In this document: positions 35,707-43,010 of the stretch, in pieces
How the letters are laid out: each line of letters opens with the position of its first letter
Numbering within the stretch: the first letter of the stretch is position 1
Assembly: GCA_948468385.1 (NCBI GenBank)
Contig: CAOKHZ010000006.1
Coordinates: 1-64,000, forward strand
Source: an uncultured Faecalicatena sp.
Lineage (GTDB): Bacteria; Bacillota; Clostridia; Lachnospirales; Lachnospiraceae
Length of the DNA stretch: 64,000 nucleotides
Direction: 5' to 3'
Notes under the pieces: model-generated
Database searches by the model: none
The model's input: only the letters and a program-made list of their open reading frames with translations
Told to the model about the DNA's origin: nothing
Translations under genes and position numbers: made by a program

Positions 35707-35839
35707 AACGTGATGCCCCTTTCCTAGTATAATCCATATAGATGAGTATACACTTAAAATCGGAATCACGCTATCATTATTTTGCGTATTTATATCAAAA
35801 TGTTAAACTGCCATTACTCTTTATTTTTTCCAATGCCTC

Positions 35840-35868
35840 TTGACGCGTCCATGACCTCCTTTTATAAT
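35840..35868 (+). promoter_or_regulatory. Promoter of the Uma2 gene
   Basis: TTGACG (35840-35845), 17-bp spacer, TATAAT (35863-35868), 75 bp before the ATG at 35943. Confidence 0.8.
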
Positions 35869-35942
35869 AGACATGACATCAACGCATCTTTTATCATAAA
35901 CAAAACGCCATTTTGTAATTAACATAGAAGGAAGTGTATCTC

Positions 35943-36500
35943 ATGGCATTTGCGCAAACACGAACCGGTACTTATACAGAAGACGACTATTACAATATCC
36001 CGGAGGACATCCGGGCAGAACTGATTGACGGCCAGATTTATTATATGGCCGCTCCCAGTCGAACACATCAAGCCATATTATCCGAACTGCATCTCGTCAT
36101 CGGCAATTATATCAAAAAAAGAGGCGGTTCATGCCACATTTACCCCGCCCCGTTTGCCGTCAAATTGTTTGACGACAAGAAAACCATCGTCGAACCGGAC
36201 TTGAGCGTCATATGTTCTTCGTCCAAGCTCACGGACAAGGGATGCACCGGTGCGCCGGATTGGATTATTGAAATCACTTCCCCGAGCACCTCAAGCCATG
36301 ACCATGTACGCAAGCTGAACCTTTATGCAAATGCCGGGGTAAGAGAATACTGGATTGTCGATTCAAGCAATCAAAAAGTATTCGTATACCACTTGGAGGA
36401 GACCTCTTTCAGGGCGGATTGCTATACCTTCCAAGACGAAATCAATGCTAATATTTTTGAGGACTTATCAATTACCTTGGCAGACTTGGACATTTCATGA
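35943..36500 (+). CDS. Uma2-family (DUF820) endonuclease-like protein
   Basis: The sequence follows the Uma2 pattern: YTEDDYYNIPEDIRAELIDG, MAAPSRTHQAILSELH, AVKLFDDKKTIVEPDLSVIC, GAPDWIIEITSPST, KLNLYANAGVREYWIVD. The Asp of VEPDLSV and Glu of IIEITSPS are in the positions of the restriction-endonuclease-like (PD-(D/E)XK) core. The cellular role of Uma2 proteins is unknown, and many genomes hold multiple copies, with links to mobile DNA suspected. The ATG at 35943 follows GAAGGAAG, and the GTG at 35934 overlaps that RBS. Monocistronic with a consensus promoter. Confidence 0.9.
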   Translation: MAFAQTRTGTYTEDDYYNIPEDIRAELIDGQIYYMAAPSRTHQAILSELHLVIGNYIKKRGGSCHIYPAPFAVKLFDDKKTIVEPDLSVICSSSKLTDKGCTGAPDWIIEITSPSTSSHDHVRKLNLYANAGVREYWIVDSSNQKVFVYHLEETSFRADCYTFQDEINANIFEDLSITLADLDIS

Positions 36501-36530
36501 TGATTCATTTACCAAGCGCACATGTTCTTT

Positions 36531-36621
36531 GCGTCAGCAGCCATTTTCTCTATGCGCGAAGCGCGCATCCCCCGGAGGGTTTTGCTTTATAGGGAACGAA
36601 GTCCGCTATAAAGTAAAAGAG
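36531..36621 (+). repeat. Dispersed ~92-bp element, copy 2
   Basis: Starts GCGTCAGCAGCCATTTTC, passes TATGCGCGAAGCGCGCAT and CCCCCGGAGGGTTTTGC, ends ATAAAGTAAAAGAG. Clearly the same element as 33678-33772, with scattered substitutions and a one-base gap. It lies between the convergent ends of the Uma2 gene (36500) and the TIM-barrel gene (36678). Confidence 0.75.
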
Positions 36622-36653
36622 TTTCGCAAGCGGAACTCTTTTGCTTGCGAAAC
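36618..36653. terminator. Alternative hairpins before the TIM-barrel gene end
   Basis: The stretch can fold as AGAGTT...AACTCT or as GTTTCGCAAGC...GCTTGCGAAAC. The two stems share bases, so they exclude each other. Probably a terminator for the minus-strand operon ending at 36678. It directly follows repeat copy 2. Confidence 0.5.
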
Positions 36654-36677
36654 CCTCATGCCAAACGCGGCTGTTTC

Positions 36678-37667
36678 TTATTCGCTCTTCAGCGCGTCGT
36701 CAAACGCGATATTTGACGCCTGGAAGTTAATGCTCTTCACGAACTCGCATGCTTCGGTCGCGCCGTACACGCGATCCATGCCGCTGTCCTCCCACTCGAC
36801 GGACAACGGCCCCTGATAATCGGCGGCGTTGAGCACGCGAATAATCTTGTCAAAGTCCACGTCCCCATGTCCCGGGGAAGCAAAGTTCCAACCGCGCTTC
36901 ATGTCCCCGAACGTCAAATGAGAGCCCAGAATGCCATTTCTCCCGTCCAGGTTCACGAACGCATCCTTGATGTGCACGTGGTACACCCGGTCAATGAAGT
37001 CCTGCAAGAACAGCGTCGGGTTCACGCCCTGCCAAATCAGATGGCTCGGGTCGAAATTAATTCCCAGCGTCGGACGATAGTTAAAAGCCTCCAGAAGCCG
37101 CTTCGTCGTCCAGTAGTCAAACGCGATTTCCGTCGGGTGTACTTCAAGCGCGAATTTAATACCGCATTCATCAAACACGTCAAAAATCGGCGTCCACAAA
37201 TCCACCTGCTCCTTGTACGCGGCCTCAATCATTTCCTCGCTGGTCTGCGGGAACGAATACCAATATTTCCATACTGCCGAACCCATAAAGCCGGTCACGA
37301 CCTTGCATCCCATCGCCTTGGCGGCCCGTGCCGTGTCCTTCAATTCTTCGATAGCCCACTCGCGAATCTTTTCCGGCTGCCCCGCCAGCTTCGACGGCGC
37401 GAACCCGTCCAGACGCGGATCCCACAAATCGCCCACGCACTGCCCCGCAAGATGCGCTCCAAGCGCGGTACATTTCAAATTATATTTTGCCAGAGTCGCT
37501 TTCATTTCCTCGACGTAGGCCGGATTCATCGCCGCCTCGTGGCAATTTATCTGCCCCCAGGTCGCAATTTCCAAACCCTCATATCCCATCTCGCTCGCCG
37601 TCTTACAAATTTCCTCCAATGACATGTCCGCCCATTGTCCCGTAAATATCGTTACTGGTCTTGTCAT
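36678..37667 (-). CDS. Sugar phosphate isomerase/epimerase-type TIM barrel protein
   Basis: A 329-residue xylose-isomerase-like TIM barrel (AP endonuclease 2 fold). Likely metal ligands are the Glu of KFALEVHPTE, the Asp/His of NFDPSHLIWQ, the His of YHVHIKDAF and the Glu of LSVEWEDSGM. Such proteins act with Gfo/Idh/MocA dehydrogenases on keto-sugars or inositols, for example as dehydratase, isomerase or 3-keto-glycoside processing enzymes. The gene lies 48 bp after a Gfo/Idh gene and at the end of the sugar ABC operon, which supports that partnership. Its AAGGAGG RBS is part of the leader repeat family (37673-37704). The exact reaction cannot be told from sequence. Confidence 0.9.
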   Translation of the reverse strand: MTRPVTIFTGQWADMSLEEICKTASEMGYEGLEIATWGQINCHEAAMNPAYVEEMKATLAKYNLKCTALGAHLAGQCVGDLWDPRLDGFAPSKLAGQPEKIREWAIEELKDTARAAKAMGCKVVTGFMGSAVWKYWYSFPQTSEEMIEAAYKEQVDLWTPIFDVFDECGIKFALEVHPTEIAFDYWTTKRLLEAFNYRPTLGINFDPSHLIWQGVNPTLFLQDFIDRVYHVHIKDAFVNLDGRNGILGSHLTFGDMKRGWNFASPGHGDVDFDKIIRVLNAADYQGPLSVEWEDSGMDRVYGATEACEFVKSINFQASNIAFDDALKSE

Positions 37668-37672
37668 AATTT

Positions 37673-37704
37673 AACTTCCTCCTTACTATGAGCACTTAGC
37701 ACCC
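37673..37704 (-). repeat. Leader repeat element, right end only
   Basis: On the minus strand GGGTGCTAAGTGCTCATAG then TAAGGAGGAAGTT. This equals the right end of the element at 18030-18231 (AATGCTCATAGTAAGGAGGTT) and of 38878-38992 (AAGTGCTCACAGTAAGGAAGTT). It provides the Shine-Dalgarno of the TIM-barrel gene starting at 37667. Confidence 0.65.
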
Positions 37705-37715
37705 GTCTTTTTATA

Positions 37716-38855
37716 TCACATCTCCACCCATGTGTTCCCCGCCGCCTGGCTCTTCAAGCAAGCCGCGACATACTGCACCCCGTCCACGCCGTCGGCCACC
37801 GTCGGGTAGTCCACCATGTCCTTGGTAAACGTCCCCGCCGCCTGCGCGTTCAGGCAATCTATAAAGCTGGAATACAAATTTGCCATCGCCTCCAGCCAGC
37901 CTTCCGTGTGGCCGCTTGGCAGCCTCTGGTATTTCGCCACCTGCGGCCGAATCGCACCATACCCACGGTGGATTTCCGTGATGCTTCCATCATCTTTGTA
38001 CACCTGATAAACTTCCGGGTTCTCCTGGAACCACAAAATGCTTCCCTTGCTGCCGTAAATACGAACCCGCAAGCCATTATCATGGCCGATGGCAACCTGC
38101 GAGGCCCAGTAGCATCCTGACGCGCCGTTTTCATATTCCACGAGCACCGTGGCATTGTCATCCAGTTTCCGGTTCGGCACAATTTTCTCCATCTTCGCCA
38201 AAACCTTTTTGATTTTCAAACCAGTCATGCGGTACACCGTATTTTCAATATGCGTCCCGATGTCGCCCAGACAGTTCGTGTCACCGGAAAGCTCTGGATT
38301 GATTCTCCATTCCCCTTGCTTGTTTCCGGTAATGTCTTCCGCCGCCAGCCAGCCTTGCGGATACTCGCCCATGATAGTGCGAATCTCGCCAATCTCGCCG
38401 TCCTCTATCATGGCGCGAATGTTTTTGGCCGTCACATGCCCCGAATACGTGTACGTCACCATGAACTGCAAATTTTTTTCCCGCGCGAGCGCCTCCAATT
38501 CCTCGGCCTCCTCCAGCCTTACGCACAACGGCTTGTCGCAGGACACGGCGATTCCGGCACTCAAAAATGCCTTGCATGCGTCATAATGCGCATAATTCGG
38601 TGTCACGATCACGACGAAATCAATACCGTCCTCACGCGCCGCCTCCTTCTCGGCCATCTCCGCAAAATCGTGGTACAAGCGTTCCTCGTCCACGTGCAAG
38701 GCCTCTCCGGCCGCAAGCGTCTTTTCCCAGGTTCTGGAAAAGCATCCCGCCACGAGCCTTGCCTTGCCGTCAATGTTGATGGCCTTGCGGTGGGCGTCTC
38801 CGATGAACGCGTCCAGCGCGCCCCCCACCATTCCGTAATTCAAAACTTTGCCCAT
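37716..38855 (-). CDS. Gfo/Idh/MocA-family oxidoreductase
   Basis: An NAD(P)-dependent sugar dehydrogenase of 379 residues. The N-terminal Rossmann fold begins KVLNYGMVGGALDAFIGDAH (GxxGG variant of the dinucleotide loop). The EKP-type motif appears as VSCDKPLCVRLEEAEEL, with Lys as the usual catalytic residue. The C-terminal alpha/beta domain includes GDTNCLGDIGTHIENTVYRM, with the His of that helix also conserved. Part of the ABC sugar operon, between the permease (139 bp upstream) and the TIM-barrel gene. The family oxidises hexoses, inositols or glycosides at C3 and similar positions, and the substrate is unknown here. RBS GGAGG lies 9 nt upstream. Confidence 0.92.
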   Translation of the reverse strand: MGKVLNYGMVGGALDAFIGDAHRKAINIDGKARLVAGCFSRTWEKTLAAGEALHVDEERLYHDFAEMAEKEAAREDGIDFVVIVTPNYAHYDACKAFLSAGIAVSCDKPLCVRLEEAEELEALAREKNLQFMVTYTYSGHVTAKNIRAMIEDGEIGEIRTIMGEYPQGWLAAEDITGNKQGEWRINPELSGDTNCLGDIGTHIENTVYRMTGLKIKKVLAKMEKIVPNRKLDDNATVLVEYENGASGCYWASQVAIGHDNGLRVRIYGSKGSILWFQENPEVYQVYKDDGSITEIHRGYGAIRPQVAKYQRLPSGHTEGWLEAMANLYSSFIDCLNAQAAGTFTKDMVDYPTVADGVDGVQYVAACLKSQAAGNTWVEM

Positions 38856-38877
38856 ACGTCATAACCTCCTTCTTTCG

Positions 38878-38992
38878 AGCGTAACTTCCTTACTGTGAGC
38901 ACTTGGCGTCCGTATCCTGGACGCTTACGTGCGAACGTAGTTACCTGCAACTTGGCAAGGTTCTTTCGAGCCTAGTGCAGCGTAACTTCCTC
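38878..38992 (-). repeat. Leader repeat element, shortened copy
   Basis: Bounded on the minus strand by GAGGAAGTTACGCT (38992-38979) and AAGGAAGTTACGCT (38891-38878). Inside are CACTAGGCTCGAAAGAACC with TTGCCAAGT, then a GCGTCC/GGACGC hairpin, then CCAAGTGCTCACAG. The architecture equals the 18030-18231 copy with an 87-bp instead of a 174-bp interior. It starts right after the permease stop (38994) and ends just before the AAGGAGG of the Gfo/Idh gene. Confidence 0.75.
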
Positions 38993-38993
38993 A

Positions 38994-39974
38994 TTATTTC
39001 GATTTCTTCCGAATCATCTGGATTCCCACGGCAATCAGCAGGATCATGCCTTTCACCGTGTCATTTAACAATGCGTTCATTCCCAACGCCGTGATAATCT
39101 TGTCTATCAACGTAAATGCCATCGTTCCGAAAATGATTCCCATGATCTTGCCTTTGCCTCCTGACAAAGACAAACCACCAATCACGACCGCCGAGATGGC
39201 ATATAGCTCAAAACTTTTTCCTGAGGTCGCCGGGTCAAAGGACGTGTCCTTGGCAATCTTTAGAAATGCCGCCATCCCCGTCAGCGCGCCGCACATGACG
39301 AACATCTTGATCCTGGTCGCCACCACGCCCACTCCGGCAAGCATCGCCGCCTTCTCATTGCTTCCCAGGGCATAAATGCTCTTCCCGAACTTGGTACTCG
39401 TCGTCATGTAAATGATGGCCGCCGCGAGAAGCAAAAACACGATTGCCAAATTCGGAATCGTCAGCACGTTGCCGTTTCCAAACATGAACAAGCTCTTATA
39501 GCTTCCCAAGGAGGCATCCACGCGATAGCGCGTCTCGCCCATCTCGTTCATCATGTATTGGGAAATCGAACGAAAAATCAACATCGTCGCCAACGTCACG
39601 ATGAACGACGGCATCTTAAACCGCCCGACCAAGATTCCGTTAATCAGGCCGCAAGCCGCCCCCGCCGCGACGGCGAACAACAATGCCACGAAAATACTGC
39701 CCACGTTGTTGTAGACGATGATGGTAAGGCCGCCGACGAACACGAAAGAAGACCCCACCGACAAATCGAAATCCCCGGTCAGGACCACGAGTCCCATCCC
39801 CAAGGCAATCGTTCCCAAAATCGCGCTGTGCAGGAAAATGTTCGTGATGCTGGTCCACGACGTGGAGCTGCCGTTCACGATTAAAAACGCGAGGAATATG
39901 ATTAAAAATATAATGATGAAATTATAATCATGCCATAAATTTTTCAAGATCTCACTTTTCTTCTGCTTCGTCAT
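38994..39974 (-). CDS. Sugar ABC transporter permease (RbsC/XylH/YtfT type)
   Basis: A 326-residue permease of the ribose/xylose/galactose class with about eight to ten hydrophobic segments (FIIIFLIIFLAFLIVNG at the start, ILLIAVGIQMI at the end). The conserved motif GDFDLSVGSSFVFVGGLT and the EAA-like loop GSNEKAAMLAGVGVVATRIK are present. GGLSLSGGKGKIMGIIFGTM near the end is also typical. It overlaps the ATPase gene by 4 bp (ATGA), so translation is coupled. It forms the membrane channel with the ATPase at 39971 and the binding protein at 41683. Confidence 0.94.
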   Translation of the reverse strand: MTKQKKSEILKNLWHDYNFIIIFLIIFLAFLIVNGSSTSWTSITNIFLHSAILGTIALGMGLVVLTGDFDLSVGSSFVFVGGLTIIVYNNVGSIFVALLFAVAAGAACGLINGILVGRFKMPSFIVTLATMLIFRSISQYMMNEMGETRYRVDASLGSYKSLFMFGNGNVLTIPNLAIVFLLLAAAIIYMTTSTKFGKSIYALGSNEKAAMLAGVGVVATRIKMFVMCGALTGMAAFLKIAKDTSFDPATSGKSFELYAISAVVIGGLSLSGGKGKIMGIIFGTMAFTLIDKIITALGMNALLNDTVKGMILLIAVGIQMIRKKSK

Positions 39975-41605
39975 CCCGCACCTCCGCTTGCCGTGTCCTT
40001 TTCCGTCTCCCTTGCCACGCCGCCCGTTTCCTTGTTCGTGCCGACCGTCTCCCCGGCCGCGTCCTTGCCCGTTTCCCTTTCCGCGCCGGCCGCGTCCTTG
40101 GTATAGACTGCGTTCGTCGCATAAAGCATCACGGTCTCCTCGTTAATGTCCTGCCGTTTTAGAATGGCCTGAATTTTTCCGTGGTAAAACACGACGCACC
40201 GGTCGGCGATTTTCTGGATTTCCGGAATCTCCAACGTGTTGACAATGATGGTTTTCCCTTCCTTGGAAAGTTCCAGAATCAGTTTATAGATTTCATCCTT
40301 CGCCCCGACGTCGATTCCTTGCGTCGGATTGTCAAAAAGGATGACATCCGCCTGCGTGTTCAGCCACCTTGCCAGAATGATCTTCTGTTGGTTTCCTCCT
40401 GAAAGGCTGGTAATCTTGTCATTGTGACTGCCCGCCTTGATATTGAGCATACGCTTCAAATCCTCGTACTTCTTGATTTCCTTTTTCTTCACGATGTGCT
40501 GGCTGCGGTAATGAATGGCGTGTTCCGAGATATACATGTTTTCTAACAAGCTCATGTCCGGAAGGATGGAATTTTCCTTCCGGTTTGCCGCCACCATCGC
40601 GACCTTCCTTTGCATTGCCTTTTGAATCTTGTTGTTTCGCATCTCCTCCCCATGGATGAACTCGCTTCCCCCATGCGACCTTCTCGCGCCAAATATCGTC
40701 TGCATCAATTCCGAGCACCCCGCGCCCTGGAGCCCGGTGAACCCTACGATTTCTCCCTTTCGCACGGACAAGTCCACGTCCGAAAATCCCTCGCCGCTAA
40801 AATTTTTCAATTCCAGCACCGTTTCCCCAAGCTGACGCTCCTCGTACATGTTGCCCCGGGACATGTAGCTTTCGCCCACCATGTGGCGGGTCACTTCCTC
40901 CGGCGTCGTTTCCCGGATGAATCCGCTGTGGATGAAGCATCCGTTGCGCAACACGGTATAACGGTCCGCGATTTCAAAAATCTCCGGCATTTTGTGTGAG
41001 ATGAAGATGAACGACTTTCCCTCCTCCTTCAGCCTGCGGATGATGCCAAATAACTTGTCAATCTCCTCATTGTTCAAGGCCGTCGTCGGTTCGTCCAAAA
41101 TGAAAAGCCGTGCGTTGGCGTAAATGGTCTTGGCGATTTCCAAAAGCTGTTTTTTGCTCGTGTCCAGATTTCCCGCCAATTCCTGCGGATTCATGTCCAC
41201 GCCGAGATTTTTCATCAGCTTCCTCGTCTCTTCAATCATTTCCTTTTTCTTAAGCTTCCCAAAGCGGTTTACCAACTCCCGGCCAAGAAAAAGGTTCTCA
41301 TACACCCGCAAATCATTAAATATATTCAGTTCCTGATGCACGAAGGCGATTCCCGCCTTTTCCGCGTCCTTTATCGTGACATTGTCCATCGTCCTGCCAT
41401 CGAAGGAAATCGTCCCGCCGTCCTTCTCCAGCACGCCGCCCAGGATGTTCATCAGCGTGGACTTCCCCGCCCCGTTTTCCCCGAGCAACGCGTGCACCTC
41501 GCCCTTTTCAATATCCAGGCCGACCGAGTCCAACACCTTCACGCCAAAAAACGATTTGGAAATGTCCGACATTTTCAGTAATTCCATAGAATTCTCCTTT
41601 TCCAC
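39971..41605 (-). CDS. Sugar ABC transporter ATPase (RbsA/MglA type, two NBDs)
   Basis: A double-nucleotide-domain ATPase. NBD1 has Walker A GENGAGKST, Q loop FVHQELNIF and Walker B LFILDEPTTAL. NBD2 has a degenerate Walker A (GLQGAGCSELMQ), the signature SLSGGNQQKIILARWL and Walker B VILFDNPTQGIDVGAK, as usual in the RbsA/MglA class. The C-terminal ~40 residues form an odd Ala/Gly/Glu/Thr repeat tail (KDAAGAERETGKDAAGETVG and on), beyond the normal end. It overlaps the permease by 4 bp. A GC hairpin at 41633 separates it from the binding-protein gene. Confidence 0.94.
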   Translation of the reverse strand: MEKENSMELLKMSDISKSFFGVKVLDSVGLDIEKGEVHALLGENGAGKSTLMNILGGVLEKDGGTISFDGRTMDNVTIKDAEKAGIAFVHQELNIFNDLRVYENLFLGRELVNRFGKLKKKEMIEETRKLMKNLGVDMNPQELAGNLDTSKKQLLEIAKTIYANARLFILDEPTTALNNEEIDKLFGIIRRLKEEGKSFIFISHKMPEIFEIADRYTVLRNGCFIHSGFIRETTPEEVTRHMVGESYMSRGNMYEERQLGETVLELKNFSGEGFSDVDLSVRKGEIVGFTGLQGAGCSELMQTIFGARRSHGGSEFIHGEEMRNNKIQKAMQRKVAMVAANRKENSILPDMSLLENMYISEHAIHYRSQHIVKKKEIKKYEDLKRMLNIKAGSHNDKITSLSGGNQQKIILARWLNTQADVILFDNPTQGIDVGAKDEIYKLILELSKEGKTIIVNTLEIPEIQKIADRCVVFYHGKIQAILKRQDINEETVMLYATNAVYTKDAAGAERETGKDAAGETVGTNKETGGVARETEKDTASGGAG

Positions 41606-41632
41606 TGCCGGTTCGAAACCAGGAGACCGCCC

Positions 41633-41657
41633 CCCGGCGCGTTGCTCCCGCGCCGGG
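41633..41657 (-). terminator. Intercistronic GC hairpin
   Basis: CCCGGCGCG (41633-41641) pairs with CGCGCCGGG (41649-41657), between the binding-protein gene and the ATPase. Typical of partial termination or mRNA stabilisation giving more binding protein than transporter. Confidence 0.65.
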
Positions 41658-41682
41658 TAAAGACGGACTCATACATTCCAAA

Positions 41683-42786
41683 TTATTCGTACGTTCCAAA
41701 CGGTTTAAACTCTTCGACGTTTTCAGAATCCACGACGCTTACCGGGATAATGTAATTCTGCTCAATGCCCGTCTTTCCGCCCAGATAGTCCACCATGACT
41801 TCCGTTGCTTCCTGAATCATGGCCGGGTCATAGGTCACGGAGAAAATGTCAAACGCCTCCGGAGTCTCGATGGTCTTATGCTTTCCGTCCAGTACCGCGT
41901 AAATTTCCGCCAGTCCTGACGAAGCGCCCACTGCCTGAAGGGACTCCATAAATTCCGCCTTTTTGCCCGCGTCCAACGCGGAACCGTTTAACGATTCCAA
42001 AATGCCCATCGCGATTTCGTCATCATGCGTGAAAATCCAAATCTTCTTCGACGTGTCGCACTGTGAACTGGAGAACCACGACTCGAACAATTCCTTTCCC
42101 GTGTCACGGCTCCAACCGGTTGCCGCCGACTTCACGACCACCTTCTCGATTTCCTCGTCCGTCCAGCCCTGCTCCGACAAATACGTACGGAATCCCTTGG
42201 AGCGAAGCTCCGGAACGGAAGAATTGTCACCGATCATTTCATAAACATAATCGTCCTTTGTCAGGCCGTTTGCGATAAACCGCTTGGCCGTCTCGTAACC
42301 GATTCCCTCGTTGTCGCCCTTCACGTTCGCGATTACCTTTTCATCAATGATGTCGCTCTCAATCGCCCGGTCGAACTGTACGAACGGGATGTCCGCCATC
42401 GCAATCTTTTCAATCGTGGACTGTAATCCATTGTCATATGGAAGAATTACGATTCCCGCCAGATTGTCCGGGCTTGACAATAGGTCGTCCACCTGCTGAA
42501 TCTGGTTTTCCACGTCCGTCGCCGCATATACCGTTACCTTGTAGTTTCCTTCCTTGTTCAATTTCTCGGCCTCTTCCTGGGCGTAAGTCAAAACCGCGCC
42601 CGTCCAGCCATGGTCGGCACTTGGAACCATCAGAGCGATTTCTTTTACGTCGCCCTTTGCGTCCGTCTTTTTATCGGCATCGTCGCCTCCTCCTTTTTGG
42701 TCGTCGCCCGCATTCGTGCCACACCCCACCAGTGCGCCAACTACCAACGCCGTCGCCAACAATGCTGCAAAAATTCGTTTTTTCAT
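41683..42786 (-). CDS. Sugar-binding lipoprotein (periplasmic-binding protein-like, RbsB type)
   Basis: The 367-residue product starts MKKRIFAALLATALVVGALV with lipobox LVGC and an Asp/Lys-rich linker. The mature part is the type I periplasmic binding fold: IALMVPSADHGWTGAVLTYA, GIVILPYDNG, PFVQFDRAIESD, VKGDNEGIGYETAKRF, and FTHDDEIAMGILE at the hinge. It binds a monosaccharide (galactose/ribose/xylose class) for the ATPase and permease downstream. The ATG at 42786 follows AAAGGAG, so the 5' extension to 43014 is rejected. A terminator-like hairpin upstream (42976) suggests it starts its own transcript. Confidence 0.93.
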   Translation of the reverse strand: MKKRIFAALLATALVVGALVGCGTNAGDDQKGGGDDADKKTDAKGDVKEIALMVPSADHGWTGAVLTYAQEEAEKLNKEGNYKVTVYAATDVENQIQQVDDLLSSPDNLAGIVILPYDNGLQSTIEKIAMADIPFVQFDRAIESDIIDEKVIANVKGDNEGIGYETAKRFIANGLTKDDYVYEMIGDNSSVPELRSKGFRTYLSEQGWTDEEIEKVVVKSAATGWSRDTGKELFESWFSSSQCDTSKKIWIFTHDDEIAMGILESLNGSALDAGKKAEFMESLQAVGASSGLAEIYAVLDGKHKTIETPEAFDIFSVTYDPAMIQEATEVMVDYLGGKTGIEQNYIIPVSVVDSENVEEFKPFGTYE

Positions 42787-42975
42787 AATACCTTTTCTCC
42801 TTTCTTTTTCCGATTTCAGTCCGATTTCATCATCTGAAATCTTATTATAAAATTTTTGCCTCCGGTGACTTCCCCGCCCGCAAAAATCCCTCGCCGCCGG
42901 GGCATGCCTCCCTGATATGTCCATTGTATCACCCCGGCTTCCAAAAAAAGGTATTTTATGCTTACAAAACGATGC

Positions 42976-42997
42976 CTCCGGCAACTTGTTGCCAGAG
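42976..42997 (-). terminator. Terminator after the solute-binding protein gene
   Basis: CTCCGGCAAC (42976-42985) pairs with GTTGCCAGAG (42988-42997), one mismatch, with a TTTT run after it on the minus strand. It lies just past the stop at 43011. The remaining 190 bp to the next gene should contain its promoter, with only a TACAAT -10 candidate near 42936 recognised. Confidence 0.6.
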
Positions 42998-43010
42998 ACA
43001 CCCGGTATCC

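Noticed and set aside
36867-37622. 251-residue plus-strand frame
   Set aside because: It is antisense to the TIM-barrel isomerase gene, which has all metal-ligand motifs.
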